A stretch of 64,000 nucleotides of DNA, taken from positions 1 to 64,000 of the forward strand of contig URPK01000005.1 in assembly GCA_900549715.1 (NCBI GenBank), read 5' to 3'. The stretch is from an uncultured Collinsella sp. GTDB lineage: Bacteria; Actinomycetota; Coriobacteriia; Coriobacteriales; Coriobacteriaceae. This document shows, piece after piece, positions 51,978 through 60,141 of this stretch; the first letter of the stretch is position 1; each line of letters begins with the position of its first letter. The notes under the pieces are model-generated. The model was not told the DNA's origin. It searched no databases and saw nothing but the letters and a program-made list of their open reading frames with translations. The translations under genes were made by a program, and so were the position numbers.

Positions 51978-54115
51978 TTGCGACGCCCGCCTCCGTTGGC
52001 GCCCTGCCGTCCCTGGGCCGCGCGATTGCGACCGGCAGTGTTCTGCGCACGCGACATGCCGCCGTGCCCCTTGCTGCCTTTGGGCCCCTTGCCGGCACCG
52101 CCAGCGCCGCCGTGGGCCTTGCCGCCCTTCTTGCCGGTGCCATGCCCCCCGCCAGCAGATGTCTCGCCCGGGCGTGGCGGCACGGGGCGAATCAGGCAAT
52201 GCTTGGTGTAGCCGATCAGGTCGCGACGGCCGGCTTTTTCCAGCGCCTCGCGTACGAGCTTGTAGTTCTCGGGCTTGCGGTATTGGATGAGCGCACGCTG
52301 CATGGCCTTCTCGTGCGGGTCGCGTGCCACGTAGATCGGCTGCATGGTGCGTGGGTCCACGCCGGTGTAGTACATGCAGGTCGACATGGTGGACGGGGTG
52401 GGGTAGAAGTCCTGCACCTGCTCGGGCATGTAGCCCATGTCGCGCACGGCTTCGGCCAGGTCCACAGCTTCCTTCATCGTCGAGCCGGGGTGGCTCGAGA
52501 TCAGGTACGGCACCACATACTGCTTGAGTCCGTATTCGCGGTTCAGGCGTTCAAATTTACGGCAGAACGCGTCGTAGACGGCGCGGCTCGGCTTGCCCAT
52601 CACGGAGAGCACCGCGTCGCTCACGTGCTCGGGCGCTACGCGCAGCTGGCCCGAGACGTGATGCTCCAGCAGCTCGCGCAAAAACTCGTCCGAGGCGTCG
52701 GCCATGGTGTAGTCAAAGCGGATGCCGCTGCGGACGAAGACCTTCTTGACGCCCGGCAGCTGGCGCAGGTCGCGCAACAACTGCGTGTAGCCGCTCTCGT
52801 CGACCACCATGTTCTTGCACACGCTCGGCCACAGGCAGCGCTTGTTCTTGCACACGCCGTGCTTGAGCTGTTTGTCGCAGGCAGGACGGCTAAAGTTTGC
52901 CGTCGGTCCGCCCACGTCGTTGATATAGCCCTTAAACTCGGGATCGCGCGTGAGCAGCTCGGCCTCGCGCATGATCGAATCGTGGCTGCGCATCTGCAAC
53001 ACGCGGCCCTGGTGGAAGGTGAGGGCGCAAAACGAGCACTCGCCAAAACAGCCGCGGTTGGAGCTAATGGAAAACTTGATCTCGGCAAAGGCCGGTACGC
53101 CGCCCGCCGCGTCGTAGTCGGGATGCCAATCGCGTGCGTAGGGGAGCTCGGCCACCTCGTCCATCTCATCGGTCGTTAACGTCGCCGACGGCGGGTTCTG
53201 CACCACATAGACGCTGTTGGGGTAGGGTTCTACCAGGCGATGTCCGGTGATGGGGTCCATATTCTGCTGCTGCACGTTAAAGCTGCGCGCGTAGTTGAGC
53301 TTGTCGGCGGCAAGGTCGTCCCAGCTGGGCAGCAGGTCGTAGTCGTAGACCTCGTCGAGCGAACCCGTGCGGTAGACGGTGCCGTTGATATAGGTGATCT
53401 GGTCGACGGGCAGTCCCGCGTCGAGCGCGTCGGCGATCTCGACAATCGCGTGCTCGCCCATGCCGTAGATGAGGATGTCGGCGCCCGAGTCGAGCAACAC
53501 CGAACGCTTGAGCTTGTCCTGCCAGTAGTCGTAGTGGGCCAGACGGCGCAGGCTTGCCTCGATGCCGCCGATGATGATGGGAACGTCCTTGAACGTCTGG
53601 CGGATGAGGTTGCCGTAGACCGTGACGGCACGATTGGGGCGGTGCCCCTCCTCGCCACCGGGAGTATAGGCGTCGGTGTGGCGGCGGTGCTTGGTCACCG
53701 AATAGTGGTTGACCATGGAGTCCATGTTGCCGGCGCTGACCAAAAAGCCCAGGCGCGGCTCGCCGAGCACCGTGATGCTGGCGGGATCGGTCCAGTCGGG
53801 CTGGCAGATGATTCCTACCTTGTAGCCGTGCGCGTCGAGCACGCGGCTGATGATGGCCATGCCAAAGCTCGGATGGTCCACGTAGGCATCGCCGCAGATG
53901 TAGACAAAGTCGCACTGGTCCCAGCCGCGCGCATCCATGTCGGCGCGGCTGACGGGGAGGAACTTATCGCGGCCCGGGCGCCAGGGGCGGGCGGGCGCTG
54001 CCTGGGCATGAGTGGCGTGGCCACCCTGGGCCTTGCCGCCACGCTTTTGCTGCTGGCCGCGCTGGGCATGCTTGCCGTGCTGGTTGTGCTGAGCGTCCTG
54101 GGGCTTTTTTGCCAC
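51974..54115 (-). CDS. YgiQ family radical SAM protein
   Basis: 713 residues. N-terminal domain of the UPF0313/YgiQ type (FLPVSRADMDARGWDQCDFVYICGDAYVDHPSFGMAIISRVLD), then the radical SAM core with CFGECSFCAL (CxxxCxxC ligating a 4Fe-4S cluster) and SHPGSTMKEAVDLAEAVRDMGY, FYPTPSTMSTCMYYTG. Both ends carry low-complexity extensions (N-terminal His/Gln/Gly, C-terminal Gly/Lys/His). Function of the family is unsettled. GTG 54115 is used because GGGAGGA stands just before it; the open frame upstream to 54289 lacks a site and overlaps the gene on the other strand. Confidence 0.9.
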   Translation of the reverse strand: MAKKPQDAQHNQHGKHAQRGQQQKRGGKAQGGHATHAQAAPARPWRPGRDKFLPVSRADMDARGWDQCDFVYICGDAYVDHPSFGMAIISRVLDAHGYKVGIICQPDWTDPASITVLGEPRLGFLVSAGNMDSMVNHYSVTKHRRHTDAYTPGGEEGHRPNRAVTVYGNLIRQTFKDVPIIIGGIEASLRRLAHYDYWQDKLKRSVLLDSGADILIYGMGEHAIVEIADALDAGLPVDQITYINGTVYRTGSLDEVYDYDLLPSWDDLAADKLNYARSFNVQQQNMDPITGHRLVEPYPNSVYVVQNPPSATLTTDEMDEVAELPYARDWHPDYDAAGGVPAFAEIKFSISSNRGCFGECSFCALTFHQGRVLQMRSHDSIMREAELLTRDPEFKGYINDVGGPTANFSRPACDKQLKHGVCKNKRCLWPSVCKNMVVDESGYTQLLRDLRQLPGVKKVFVRSGIRFDYTMADASDEFLRELLEHHVSGQLRVAPEHVSDAVLSVMGKPSRAVYDAFCRKFERLNREYGLKQYVVPYLISSHPGSTMKEAVDLAEAVRDMGYMPEQVQDFYPTPSTMSTCMYYTGVDPRTMQPIYVARDPHEKAMQRALIQYRKPENYKLVREALEKAGRRDLIGYTKHCLIRPVPPRPGETSAGGGHGTGKKGGKAHGGAGGAGKGPKGSKGHGGMSRAQNTAGRNRAAQGRQGANGGGRRN

Positions 54116-54371
54116 GATTCCTCCCGTTGTTAGTATGCTGCACGTAATTGTAACCAGTCTTTTTGGGACGGGGCTAAAAAGACTGGTGGAGTACACGAGG
54201 CGTCGGGCGTCGGGTGTGGCGCCGCGCCCGCCGTTTGTTTCCAGACTGTGTATCTGCGCGTTGGGGAGCCCGTCTCGCGCGCACGCCATGTTGTCAATGG
54301 GTTACAGTATGAACGGCGGCTATGTCTCCGCCAACGCACGAGAGGGTCGTCAACAAGGAGGCCGCACGACG

Positions 54372-55088
54372 ATGCAGCGTGCCAAGCAGATATCGGAGTC
54401 TATTGAGCTGGGCATCATCTTGGCGCTCGCCGGTGGCTTTATGGACGTCTATTCGTACATAGGGCGCGACCATGTTTTCGCAAACGCTCAGACGGGCAAC
54501 ATCCTGCTCGTGGGTGTAAGCATCTCGGAGGGTAATTGGGCGCTCGCGGGACGTTATTTCTTCCCCGTGGTGTCGTTTGCCGTGGGTATTATGCTTGCCG
54601 ACCTGGTACACGAGCGGTTTGGCAGCGTGATTCACTGGCGCCAGGTGACGGTGTTCTTTGAAGCCGTCATCTTGCTGGGCGTGAGCTTTATCCCCGGTGG
54701 CGGTTACAACCTGCTCGCTAACTGCCTCACCTCGTTTGCCTGCGGCATGCAGGTCGAGAGCTTCCGCAAGATACATGGTCACGGCATCGCCACGACCATG
54801 TGCATCGGCAATCTCCGTAATGCCTTGCAAAACGTGGACGACTATATCATCACCCACAAGCGCGGCTTTTTGGAAAACGGCCTGCTGTACTTTGGCGTGA
54901 TCTTTACCTTTGTGTTTGGCGCCGTGTTGGGCAACTGGTGTATTGAGCGCATGGGCCTGCACGCCATCGTCGTGGCGAGCGTGCTGCTGTTTGTCGCGTT
55001 TGCCATCATGTTTATCGACCGCGAGCGCGACTTGCGTTTTCGCTGGAAGGTTGCGGCCGAGGCTTGGAAAGAGGGCTGTCGAAAGTAA
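54372..55088 (+). CDS. YoaK family membrane protein (DUF1275)
   Basis: 238 residues with about six membrane helices. Family marks: LAGGFMDVYSYIGRDHVFANAQTGNILLVGVSIS, FACGMQVESFRKIHGHGIATTMCIGNLRN. The N-terminal DxxS/Y...QTGN segment is the DUF1275 signature. No function is known for the family. AAGGAGG lies 11 bases before ATG 54372; the frame runs far upstream without a better site. Stand-alone, with a hairpin after it. Confidence 0.85.
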   Translation: MQRAKQISESIELGIILALAGGFMDVYSYIGRDHVFANAQTGNILLVGVSISEGNWALAGRYFFPVVSFAVGIMLADLVHERFGSVIHWRQVTVFFEAVILLGVSFIPGGGYNLLANCLTSFACGMQVESFRKIHGHGIATTMCIGNLRNALQNVDDYIITHKRGFLENGLLYFGVIFTFVFGAVLGNWCIERMGLHAIVVASVLLFVAFAIMFIDRERDLRFRWKVAAEAWKEGCRK

Positions 55089-55093
55089 CCGAA

Positions 55094-55129
55094 TGCGGCA
55101 AAGGGACAGCCCCTTTGCCGCAATATTTT
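55094..55129 (+). terminator. Terminator of the YoaK-like gene
   Basis: TGCGGCAAAGGG / CCCTTTGCCGCA perfect 12-bp stem, loop ACAGC, then ATATTTTT. The GGGACAGCCCC core puts it in the GGGACAG hairpin family. Confidence 0.8.
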
Positions 55130-55209
55130 TCATCTCTATGTAGTACAGCTTCAGGAGCCAGAAAAAACTATCTAGCTCCTGAATGTTGTTACGAACTGCT
55201 TTTTGCAAT

Positions 55210-55746
55210 TTATTCGAGATGCTCTTCAATCCGAGCCCTCAGAAGGGCAATGGCTGTGGGTATTCCAATTGCGGCGGCTAATTCGGCTTTATCCAAAACC
55301 TGTATGTTAAAGCACGATTGTTTATCACATTGAAGGACGTTAACTGAAGATAGCTTCACTTCCCGTTGACTGAATATGTCGTAATCTCCAAATAGGAAGT
55401 TACCTTTTATTGTGTAATTCGGTATGCTCGTTACGCACTTCATCTCAAGTCTGTTTAGGCCATAATCGAACACCGCAACTTCCTTGTGTTCGATGATGAG
55501 CGCAACCCTGGGCATGTTACTAAAACCACCGTCGACGGCAGTAAAGAGCTTTTCATTTGCATCGTCATAAACGGTGTATTTAAGACTCAATAGCTGTCCT
55601 AGTGGACCCGTGAACCCATGTCTTTTGATGTTGAGGTTGTCTCCCGCTGGGTTGACGAGAACCAGAGCATGCGGATAAGGGTTACCTTCAATTGAGATTC
55701 GATATTCGTTTGTAGCCGTCTTGCTCGATTTAGGACCAGTAGCCAT
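55210..55746 (-). CDS. LURP-one-like hypothetical protein
   Basis: 178 residues, no signal peptide or membrane helix. A run of beta-strand-like blocks (LLSLKYTVYDDANEKLFTAVDGGF, EVAVFDYGLNRLEMKCV, IPNYTIKGNFLFGDYDIF, SCFNIQVLDKAELAAAIGIP) resembles the repeated-strand layout of LURP-one/tubby-like proteins; a suggestion only. Base composition is clearly more AT-rich than neighbours, hinting at later acquisition. ATG 55746 is chosen; GTG 55749 is possible, with GAGGCG upstream. A small membrane-protein frame ends 6 bases upstream and would share its promoter. Confidence 0.65.
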   Translation of the reverse strand: MATGPKSSKTATNEYRISIEGNPYPHALVLVNPAGDNLNIKRHGFTGPLGQLLSLKYTVYDDANEKLFTAVDGGFSNMPRVALIIEHKEVAVFDYGLNRLEMKCVTSIPNYTIKGNFLFGDYDIFSQREVKLSSVNVLQCDKQSCFNIQVLDKAELAAAIGIPTAIALLRARIEEHLE

Positions 55747-55752
55747 CACGCG

Positions 55753-55881
55753 TCATCGCCTCGATCGAATTGGAACCGTCTTCTGCTTCGTGCGGAGAAT
55801 TACGCTGTACGTTGCAGTACATGCAGCTGCAATAACAGCATGGGCAATTTCTAACAAAATGAATGATGCTATTTGCTGCAT
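55753..55881 (-). CDS. Possible 42-residue single-helix membrane protein
   Basis: Start ATG 55881, stop TGA at 55755-55753. The translation has a hydrophobic stretch of about 25 residues (IASFILLEIAHAVIAAACT..) followed by a basic tail (RTKQK...RSRR), the usual shape of small membrane proteins. It starts about 10 bases after the predicted transcription start and has no Shine-Dalgarno site, so it would be leaderless-like. A second overlapping frame (Cys-rich, 51 residues) exists here, so this is a candidate only. Confidence 0.35.
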   Translation of the reverse strand: MQQIASFILLEIAHAVIAAACTATYSVILRTKQKTVPIRSRR

Positions 55882-55897
55882 GCATATTATTGACTAT

Positions 55898-55926
55898 AAA
55901 TTATCCTTTTATAAACGTATTGTCAA
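55898..55926 (-). promoter_or_regulatory. Strong minus-strand promoter of the LURP-one-like gene
   Basis: On the minus strand TTGACA (55926-55921), exact consensus, 17-base spacer, TAATTT (55903-55898). Surroundings are AT-rich. Confidence 0.65.
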
Positions 55927-56047
55927 ACATATATTGCTAAAACAGAAACAATTTATAGACTGAGCGGGTCGTATTCTTTGGGCGAGTGCTCCTATAATCT
56001 AGCCTACGCTGCTGTCGGGAGGGAAGGATTAGGGCTCCGTTATTATG

Positions 56048-56102
56048 TTGAAACGCTTTAACACTTTTGATGTTCTCATGCATTTTTTGTTTCAAAAGCG
56101 TT
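56048..56102 (+). promoter_or_regulatory. Pair of LacI/cre-like half-palindromes before the alcohol dehydrogenase
   Basis: TTGAAACGCTTTAACA (56048-56063) is a near-palindrome of the kind bound by LacI/CcpA-family proteins (central CG), and GTTTCAAAAGCGTT (56089-56102) is a related inverted site 25 bases later. Suggests sugar control of the gene at 56162. Confidence 0.45.
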
Positions 56103-56161
56103 AGGATGGAACTTGCAGCGCGGGGCGTAATGGGTGCCCCGTACACGATGGGAGGCTATCA

Positions 56162-57328
56162 ATGGCTAATCGTTTCGTTCTCAACACCATTTCTTATCAT
56201 GGTTCCGGCGCCATCAAGGAGATTCCCGGCGAGCTCCAGCGTCGCGGCTACAAGAAGATCTTCGTCTGCTCCGACCCCGATCTGGTCAAGTTTGGCGTTA
56301 CCGCTAAGGTGACCGATGAGCTCGACGCTGCCGGCATCGCTTGGAGCCTCTACTCCGAGATCAAGCCCAACCCCACTATCCAGAACGTCAAGGACGGCGT
56401 CGAGGCCTTCAAGGCCGCCGAGGCTGACGCTATCGTGACCATCGGTGGCGGTTCCTCCATGGATACCGCCAAGGCCATCGGCATCATCATCAACAATCCC
56501 GAGTTTGCCGACGTTCGCAGCCTCGAGGGCGTTGCTCCCACCAAGAACCACGCCGTGTTCACCATCGCTGTGCCGACGACCGCCGGTACCGCTGCCGAGG
56601 TGACCATCAACTACGTCATCACCGACCCCGAGAAGGTCCGCAAGTTCGTGTGCGTTGACACCAACGACGCCCCCGAGGTCGCCGTCGTCGACCCCGACAT
56701 GATGGCTTCCATGCCCGCTGGCCTGACCGCTTCCACTGGCATGGACGCTCTGACCCACGCCATCGAGGGTTACACCACCAAGGGCGCTTGGGAGCTCTCC
56801 GACATGTTCCACTTTGAGGCTATTAAGCTGATCAGCGAGAACCTGCGCGACTCTGTCGCCGAGGCCAAGTCCGGTCAGCCCGGCTCCGGCCGCGAGGGCA
56901 TGGCTCTTGGCCAGTATGTCGCCGGCATGGGCTTCTCCAATGTCGGCCTGGGTATCGACCACGCCATGGCTCACACCCTGTCCGCTCACTACGACACCCC
57001 GCACGGCGTCGCTTGCGCCATGCTGCTGCCAATCGCTATGGAGTTCAACAAGCCGGTTTGCGCCGAGCGCCTGGCCAAGGTTGCCGTTGCCATGGGTGTT
57101 GACACCACGGGCATGAGCACCGACGAGGCTGCCGACGCCGCCATCGCCGCCGTCAAACAGCTCTCTGCCGACGTGAACATCCCGCACGTCTGCGAGGCCA
57201 TGAAGGCTGACGAGATCGAGGTCCTGGCCAAGGACGCCATGGCCGACGCTTGCTTCCCGGGTAACCCGCGCGAGGCAACGCTCGATGACGTCATCGAGCT
57301 CTTCAAGAAGATCTGCCCGGCTGCTTAA
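56162..57328 (+). CDS. Iron-containing alcohol dehydrogenase (lactaldehyde reductase-like)
   Basis: 388 residues of the group III Fe-ADH family. NAD site IVTIGGGSSMDTAKAIGI, TTAGTAAEVT, and metal ligands in MDALTHAIEGY (Asp and His) and the two later His in GLGIDHAMAHTLSAHYDTPHGVACAMLLP. Closest in style to FucO lactaldehyde/propanediol oxidoreductases, which reduce lactaldehyde from fucose or rhamnose breakdown; other short aldehydes are possible. GGGAGG lies before ATG 56162. Codon use is that of highly expressed genes. Monocistronic with a possible sugar-responsive operator. Confidence 0.92.
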   Translation: MANRFVLNTISYHGSGAIKEIPGELQRRGYKKIFVCSDPDLVKFGVTAKVTDELDAAGIAWSLYSEIKPNPTIQNVKDGVEAFKAAEADAIVTIGGGSSMDTAKAIGIIINNPEFADVRSLEGVAPTKNHAVFTIAVPTTAGTAAEVTINYVITDPEKVRKFVCVDTNDAPEVAVVDPDMMASMPAGLTASTGMDALTHAIEGYTTKGAWELSDMFHFEAIKLISENLRDSVAEAKSGQPGSGREGMALGQYVAGMGFSNVGLGIDHAMAHTLSAHYDTPHGVACAMLLPIAMEFNKPVCAERLAKVAVAMGVDTTGMSTDEAADAAIAAVKQLSADVNIPHVCEAMKADEIEVLAKDAMADACFPGNPREATLDDVIELFKKICPAA

Positions 57329-57335
57329 CCTGGTT

Positions 57336-57463
57336 CGGCGGGCCCCGCCCGTTAGCCCCAGAATCGTCCTCGGACATGTCGGAGGCCCCGCTGCGCACTA
57401 CGTGCGGCGGGGCCTCCTTCTGTCCTGCGGAAAGATTCTGGGGCTAACGGGCGGGGCCCGCCG
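57336..57463. repeat. 128-bp structured hairpin element, copy 2
   Basis: The outer arms at 57336-57365 (CGGCGGGCCCCGCCCGTTAG...) and 57434-57463 are a perfect 30-bp inverted repeat. The 68-base interior starts GTCCTCGGACATGTCGG and ends GTCCTGCGGAAA, as does copy 1 (8373-8495) read on the other strand, and holds the AGGCCCCGC / GCGGGGCCT hairpin with a GCGCACTACGTGC tip. It begins 8 bases after the alcohol dehydrogenase stop and may also serve as its terminator, though no T-run follows. Confidence 0.88.
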
Positions 57464-57590
57464 GCTCGTTGTCGTGGCGGGCGCTGTTCGGAAGAGCTCG
57501 ATGGGTCATCTCGCTGGGTAAATATTTGTGCGTGATGGTATCGTTGTTGGGGCTTTTACTGATTACGGGATGTTGACTTTGGAGTTGTGG

Positions 57591-58622
57591 ATGGTGTCCC
57601 AAATGGATTCTACGCTTGGTTTTATTACTGACCAGCTTAAGACGCTGACTTCTATTGCCTCGCCTACGGGCTATACCCGTGCGGCTACTGACTATCTAAT
57701 GGAAACGTTGCGCGATATGGGCTTTGGCCCCGAGCGCTCCAATAAGGGCAACGTGTTGGTTGAGCTTGGTGGCGAGGGTGAGCCGCTCGTACTGGCGAGC
57801 CATGTCGATACCCTGGGCGCCATGGTACGCTCCATTAAGGACAATGGTCGCCTGCGCCCCACGACGCTCGGCGGGCACCAGTGGTCTACGGCCGATGGCG
57901 AGAACTGCACCGTTTATACGCGTGATGGCAACGTCTACACGGGTGTGGTTCTTAACACCGAGCCTTCGGCGCATGTGGCCGATGAACCGGTCAAGACCAT
58001 CGAGAAGAACATGGAGATCCTGCTCGACGAGAACGTCGACAGCAAAGACGACGTGCTCGAGCTGGGCATTCAGACTGGTGACATCATCGCTATGGATCCG
58101 CGTACCACGGTGACGGAGAGTGGCTACATCAAGAGCCGCTTCCTGGATGACAAGCTGTCGGCGTCGATTCTGCTGGGTCTGGCTCGCGCCGTTGCTGACG
58201 GCGAGGTGACCCTTTCGCGCAAAGTGTCGCTGCTCTTTACCGTGTACGAGGAGGTCGGCCACGGCGGTGCCTTTGTGCCGGCCGACACGCGCGAGATGAT
58301 CAGCGTGGACATGGGCTGCGTGGGCGATGACCTGGGCTGCACCGAGCGCATGGTGTCGATTTGCGCCAAGGATTCGGGTGGTCCGTACAACTACGACCTG
58401 GTGACCACGCTGTCCAATATCGCGCGCGAGCTTGAGCTCGATTACGCCATCGACGTGTACCCGCATTACGGCTCCGACGTCGAGGCCACGCTCTCTGCCG
58501 GCTACGACATCCGTCACGGCCTGATCGGCCCCGGCGTGTACGCGAGCCACAACTACGAACGCAGCCACATCGACGGTGTGCGCAATACCTACGAGCTGGT
58601 TCGCGCCTACGTGCAGCGCTAA
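57591..58622 (+). CDS. M42 family metallopeptidase
   Basis: 343 residues. The di-metal ligands of the M42 (glutamyl aminopeptidase/deblocking) family are visible: His and Asp in LASHVDTLGAMV, Asp in SRFLDDKLSASILL, the catalytic Glu pair in FTVYEEVGHGG, Asp in SVDMGCVGDD and the late His in SHNYERSHIDG. It trims N-terminal residues from short peptides in the cytoplasm, usually as a large tetrahedral dodecamer. ATG 57591 is chosen for GGAG 6 bases upstream; the frame is open to 57528 without a site. Terminator follows. Confidence 0.92.
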   Translation: MVSQMDSTLGFITDQLKTLTSIASPTGYTRAATDYLMETLRDMGFGPERSNKGNVLVELGGEGEPLVLASHVDTLGAMVRSIKDNGRLRPTTLGGHQWSTADGENCTVYTRDGNVYTGVVLNTEPSAHVADEPVKTIEKNMEILLDENVDSKDDVLELGIQTGDIIAMDPRTTVTESGYIKSRFLDDKLSASILLGLARAVADGEVTLSRKVSLLFTVYEEVGHGGAFVPADTREMISVDMGCVGDDLGCTERMVSICAKDSGGPYNYDLVTTLSNIARELELDYAIDVYPHYGSDVEATLSAGYDIRHGLIGPGVYASHNYERSHIDGVRNTYELVRAYVQR

Positions 58623-58654
58623 GGGGCAGTCCGTAACTCAGCCGAGCAATCACT

Positions 58655-58680
58655 AAGGCCCGATTTTTCGGGCCTTTTTT
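58655..58680 (+). terminator. Terminator after the M42 peptidase
   Basis: AAGGCCCGA / TCGGGCCTT with TTTTTT; tight loop. Confidence 0.85.
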
Positions 58681-58699
58681 CAATTCAGTCCGTTTAGTA

Positions 58700-58727
58700 T
58701 TATCTTGTATAAGATAAGTTATCTTAA
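58700..58727 (+). promoter_or_regulatory. Dyad operator/promoter before the HTH-HipA gene
   Basis: TTATCTT (58700-58706), AAGATAA (58711-58717) and TTATCTTAA (58719-58727): inverted and direct copies of one 7-base half-site, 32 bases before the gene, with TATAAGAT usable as a -10. Probably the site of the gene's own N-terminal HTH. Confidence 0.5.
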
Positions 58728-58759
58728 CGCGTGAAATACTTAACGAGGTGATGCGGCGC

Positions 58760-60133
58760 ATGGATACATCGGAATACTTATCTATGGGTGATGCCGCCCG
58801 CCTGCTAGGCGTCACGAAGGCTCGCATATCGCAACTGGCGGCATCCGGAACGCTCGCATGCAATACTGTGGGTGGACGGAAGATGGTTGAGTATAATTCC
58901 GCGATCGCCTATCAAAAGGTTCGCAAACGCGGCCGCCGTCCTGCAGCCGATGTGGGACGCAAATTTACGCTGATGTCGGCTGACTATGAGGTCGCGCATG
59001 TCTCGTTTGATCCGACGCGTGAGTTCTCCTTTGAAATTGCTGAGGTGCTCGATGCGCAAAGGATGCCGCTGGGCACGTGCTCGAGCGCTTCTCCAACGGT
59101 GAATAAGCGGGCGCTCAATGCATGGTGGAGCCATCGGTCGGTGCCCGACGCCCGCCCCGGACTTATCTCGCGCTATCGCGAACTGGGAATTGCCAGCGGC
59201 ATCGAGGTGCCGGTTGAGTGCCTGGGGCTGTCGCTTTCGGATTGCTATTGGTTGCGGCCGGCCGATTGCGAGGGACTCGAATGGCGAGACCTCAATTACT
59301 TCGAGAATGATTTTGAGCGGTCTGCGCCCGAGGGGCGTTCGGGTTGGCTGGAGGGCATCGGCCTTAAAAACCCCGACAACACGTCCGAGGGCGAGCTCCC
59401 TAAATCATGGATGATCCGCCGCGGCGTTCGCGTCTTGGCTAAAGGATGCGGCATGGATGACCAGCGGCCCTTTAACGAGGCGGTTGCAACGGCCCTACAC
59501 CGTCGCCTGCTACCCGAGGATGAGTTTGTTTCTTATACGGTTGAGCACATGTTTGATGGCCCCGTGTGCCTGTGCGATGACTTTCTTGATGGCCGCGAGG
59601 AATACGTTCCAGCCTTTTACGTTAAGGATGCACTTGGCGGTCAGCGAGGAAACTCGACGTACGACCGATACTGTCGCTTCCTTGGTAAGCATGGAGCTGA
59701 TGAGGCCGTTGTGAGAAGGTCCATGTCGCAGATGATTGTCTGCGATGCCCTTTTGGCCAATAGTGATCGCCATTGGCGAAACTTTGGCATCATCCGCAAC
59801 GTCGATACCCTGGAGGTAAGGCCTGCTCCGCTGTTCGATAGCGGCAACTGCCTGTGGTATAACGTGCCAACCGCTGTGCTCATAGCCGGGGAGTTTGGGT
59901 TTGCCGCCAAGCCGTTTGGACCCGACCCCTCCGTCCAACTGGCGCTTGTAGACTCACTTGATTGGTTCGATTCATCGCGGCTCAACGGATTTGTTGAAGA
60001 AGCGATAAAGACTCTATCGCGGAGCAAGTGGGCCACGGCGGAGGGCCGGCTCGAGTCCATTCGCCGCGGCCTCGAGCGTCGCGTTATCGAGGTGAATGCT
60101 GCTGTTGAAGTGCTTCGACACGTGCGGCGATAA
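58760..60133 (+). CDS. HipA-like kinase fused to an N-terminal MerR/Xis-type HTH
   Basis: 457 residues. Residues 3-48 (YLSMGDAARLLGVTKARISQLAASGTLACNTVGGRKMVEY) are an excisionase/MerR-type DNA-binding domain; after a linker (RKRGRRP) the rest is HipA-like, with the catalytic loop CDALLANSDRHWRNFGIIRN (catalytic Asp in NSDRHWRNFG) and the metal-binding DFG equivalent PLFDSGNCLW. HipA toxins phosphorylate Glu-tRNA synthetase and normally need a separate HipB HTH partner; none is next to it. So toxin-like kinase and regulator may be one chain. GAGGTGAT precedes ATG 58760. Its target is unknown. Confidence 0.82.
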   Translation: MDTSEYLSMGDAARLLGVTKARISQLAASGTLACNTVGGRKMVEYNSAIAYQKVRKRGRRPAADVGRKFTLMSADYEVAHVSFDPTREFSFEIAEVLDAQRMPLGTCSSASPTVNKRALNAWWSHRSVPDARPGLISRYRELGIASGIEVPVECLGLSLSDCYWLRPADCEGLEWRDLNYFENDFERSAPEGRSGWLEGIGLKNPDNTSEGELPKSWMIRRGVRVLAKGCGMDDQRPFNEAVATALHRRLLPEDEFVSYTVEHMFDGPVCLCDDFLDGREEYVPAFYVKDALGGQRGNSTYDRYCRFLGKHGADEAVVRRSMSQMIVCDALLANSDRHWRNFGIIRNVDTLEVRPAPLFDSGNCLWYNVPTAVLIAGEFGFAAKPFGPDPSVQLALVDSLDWFDSSRLNGFVEEAIKTLSRSKWATAEGRLESIRRGLERRVIEVNAAVEVLRHVRR

Positions 60134-60141
60134 TCCCGTGG

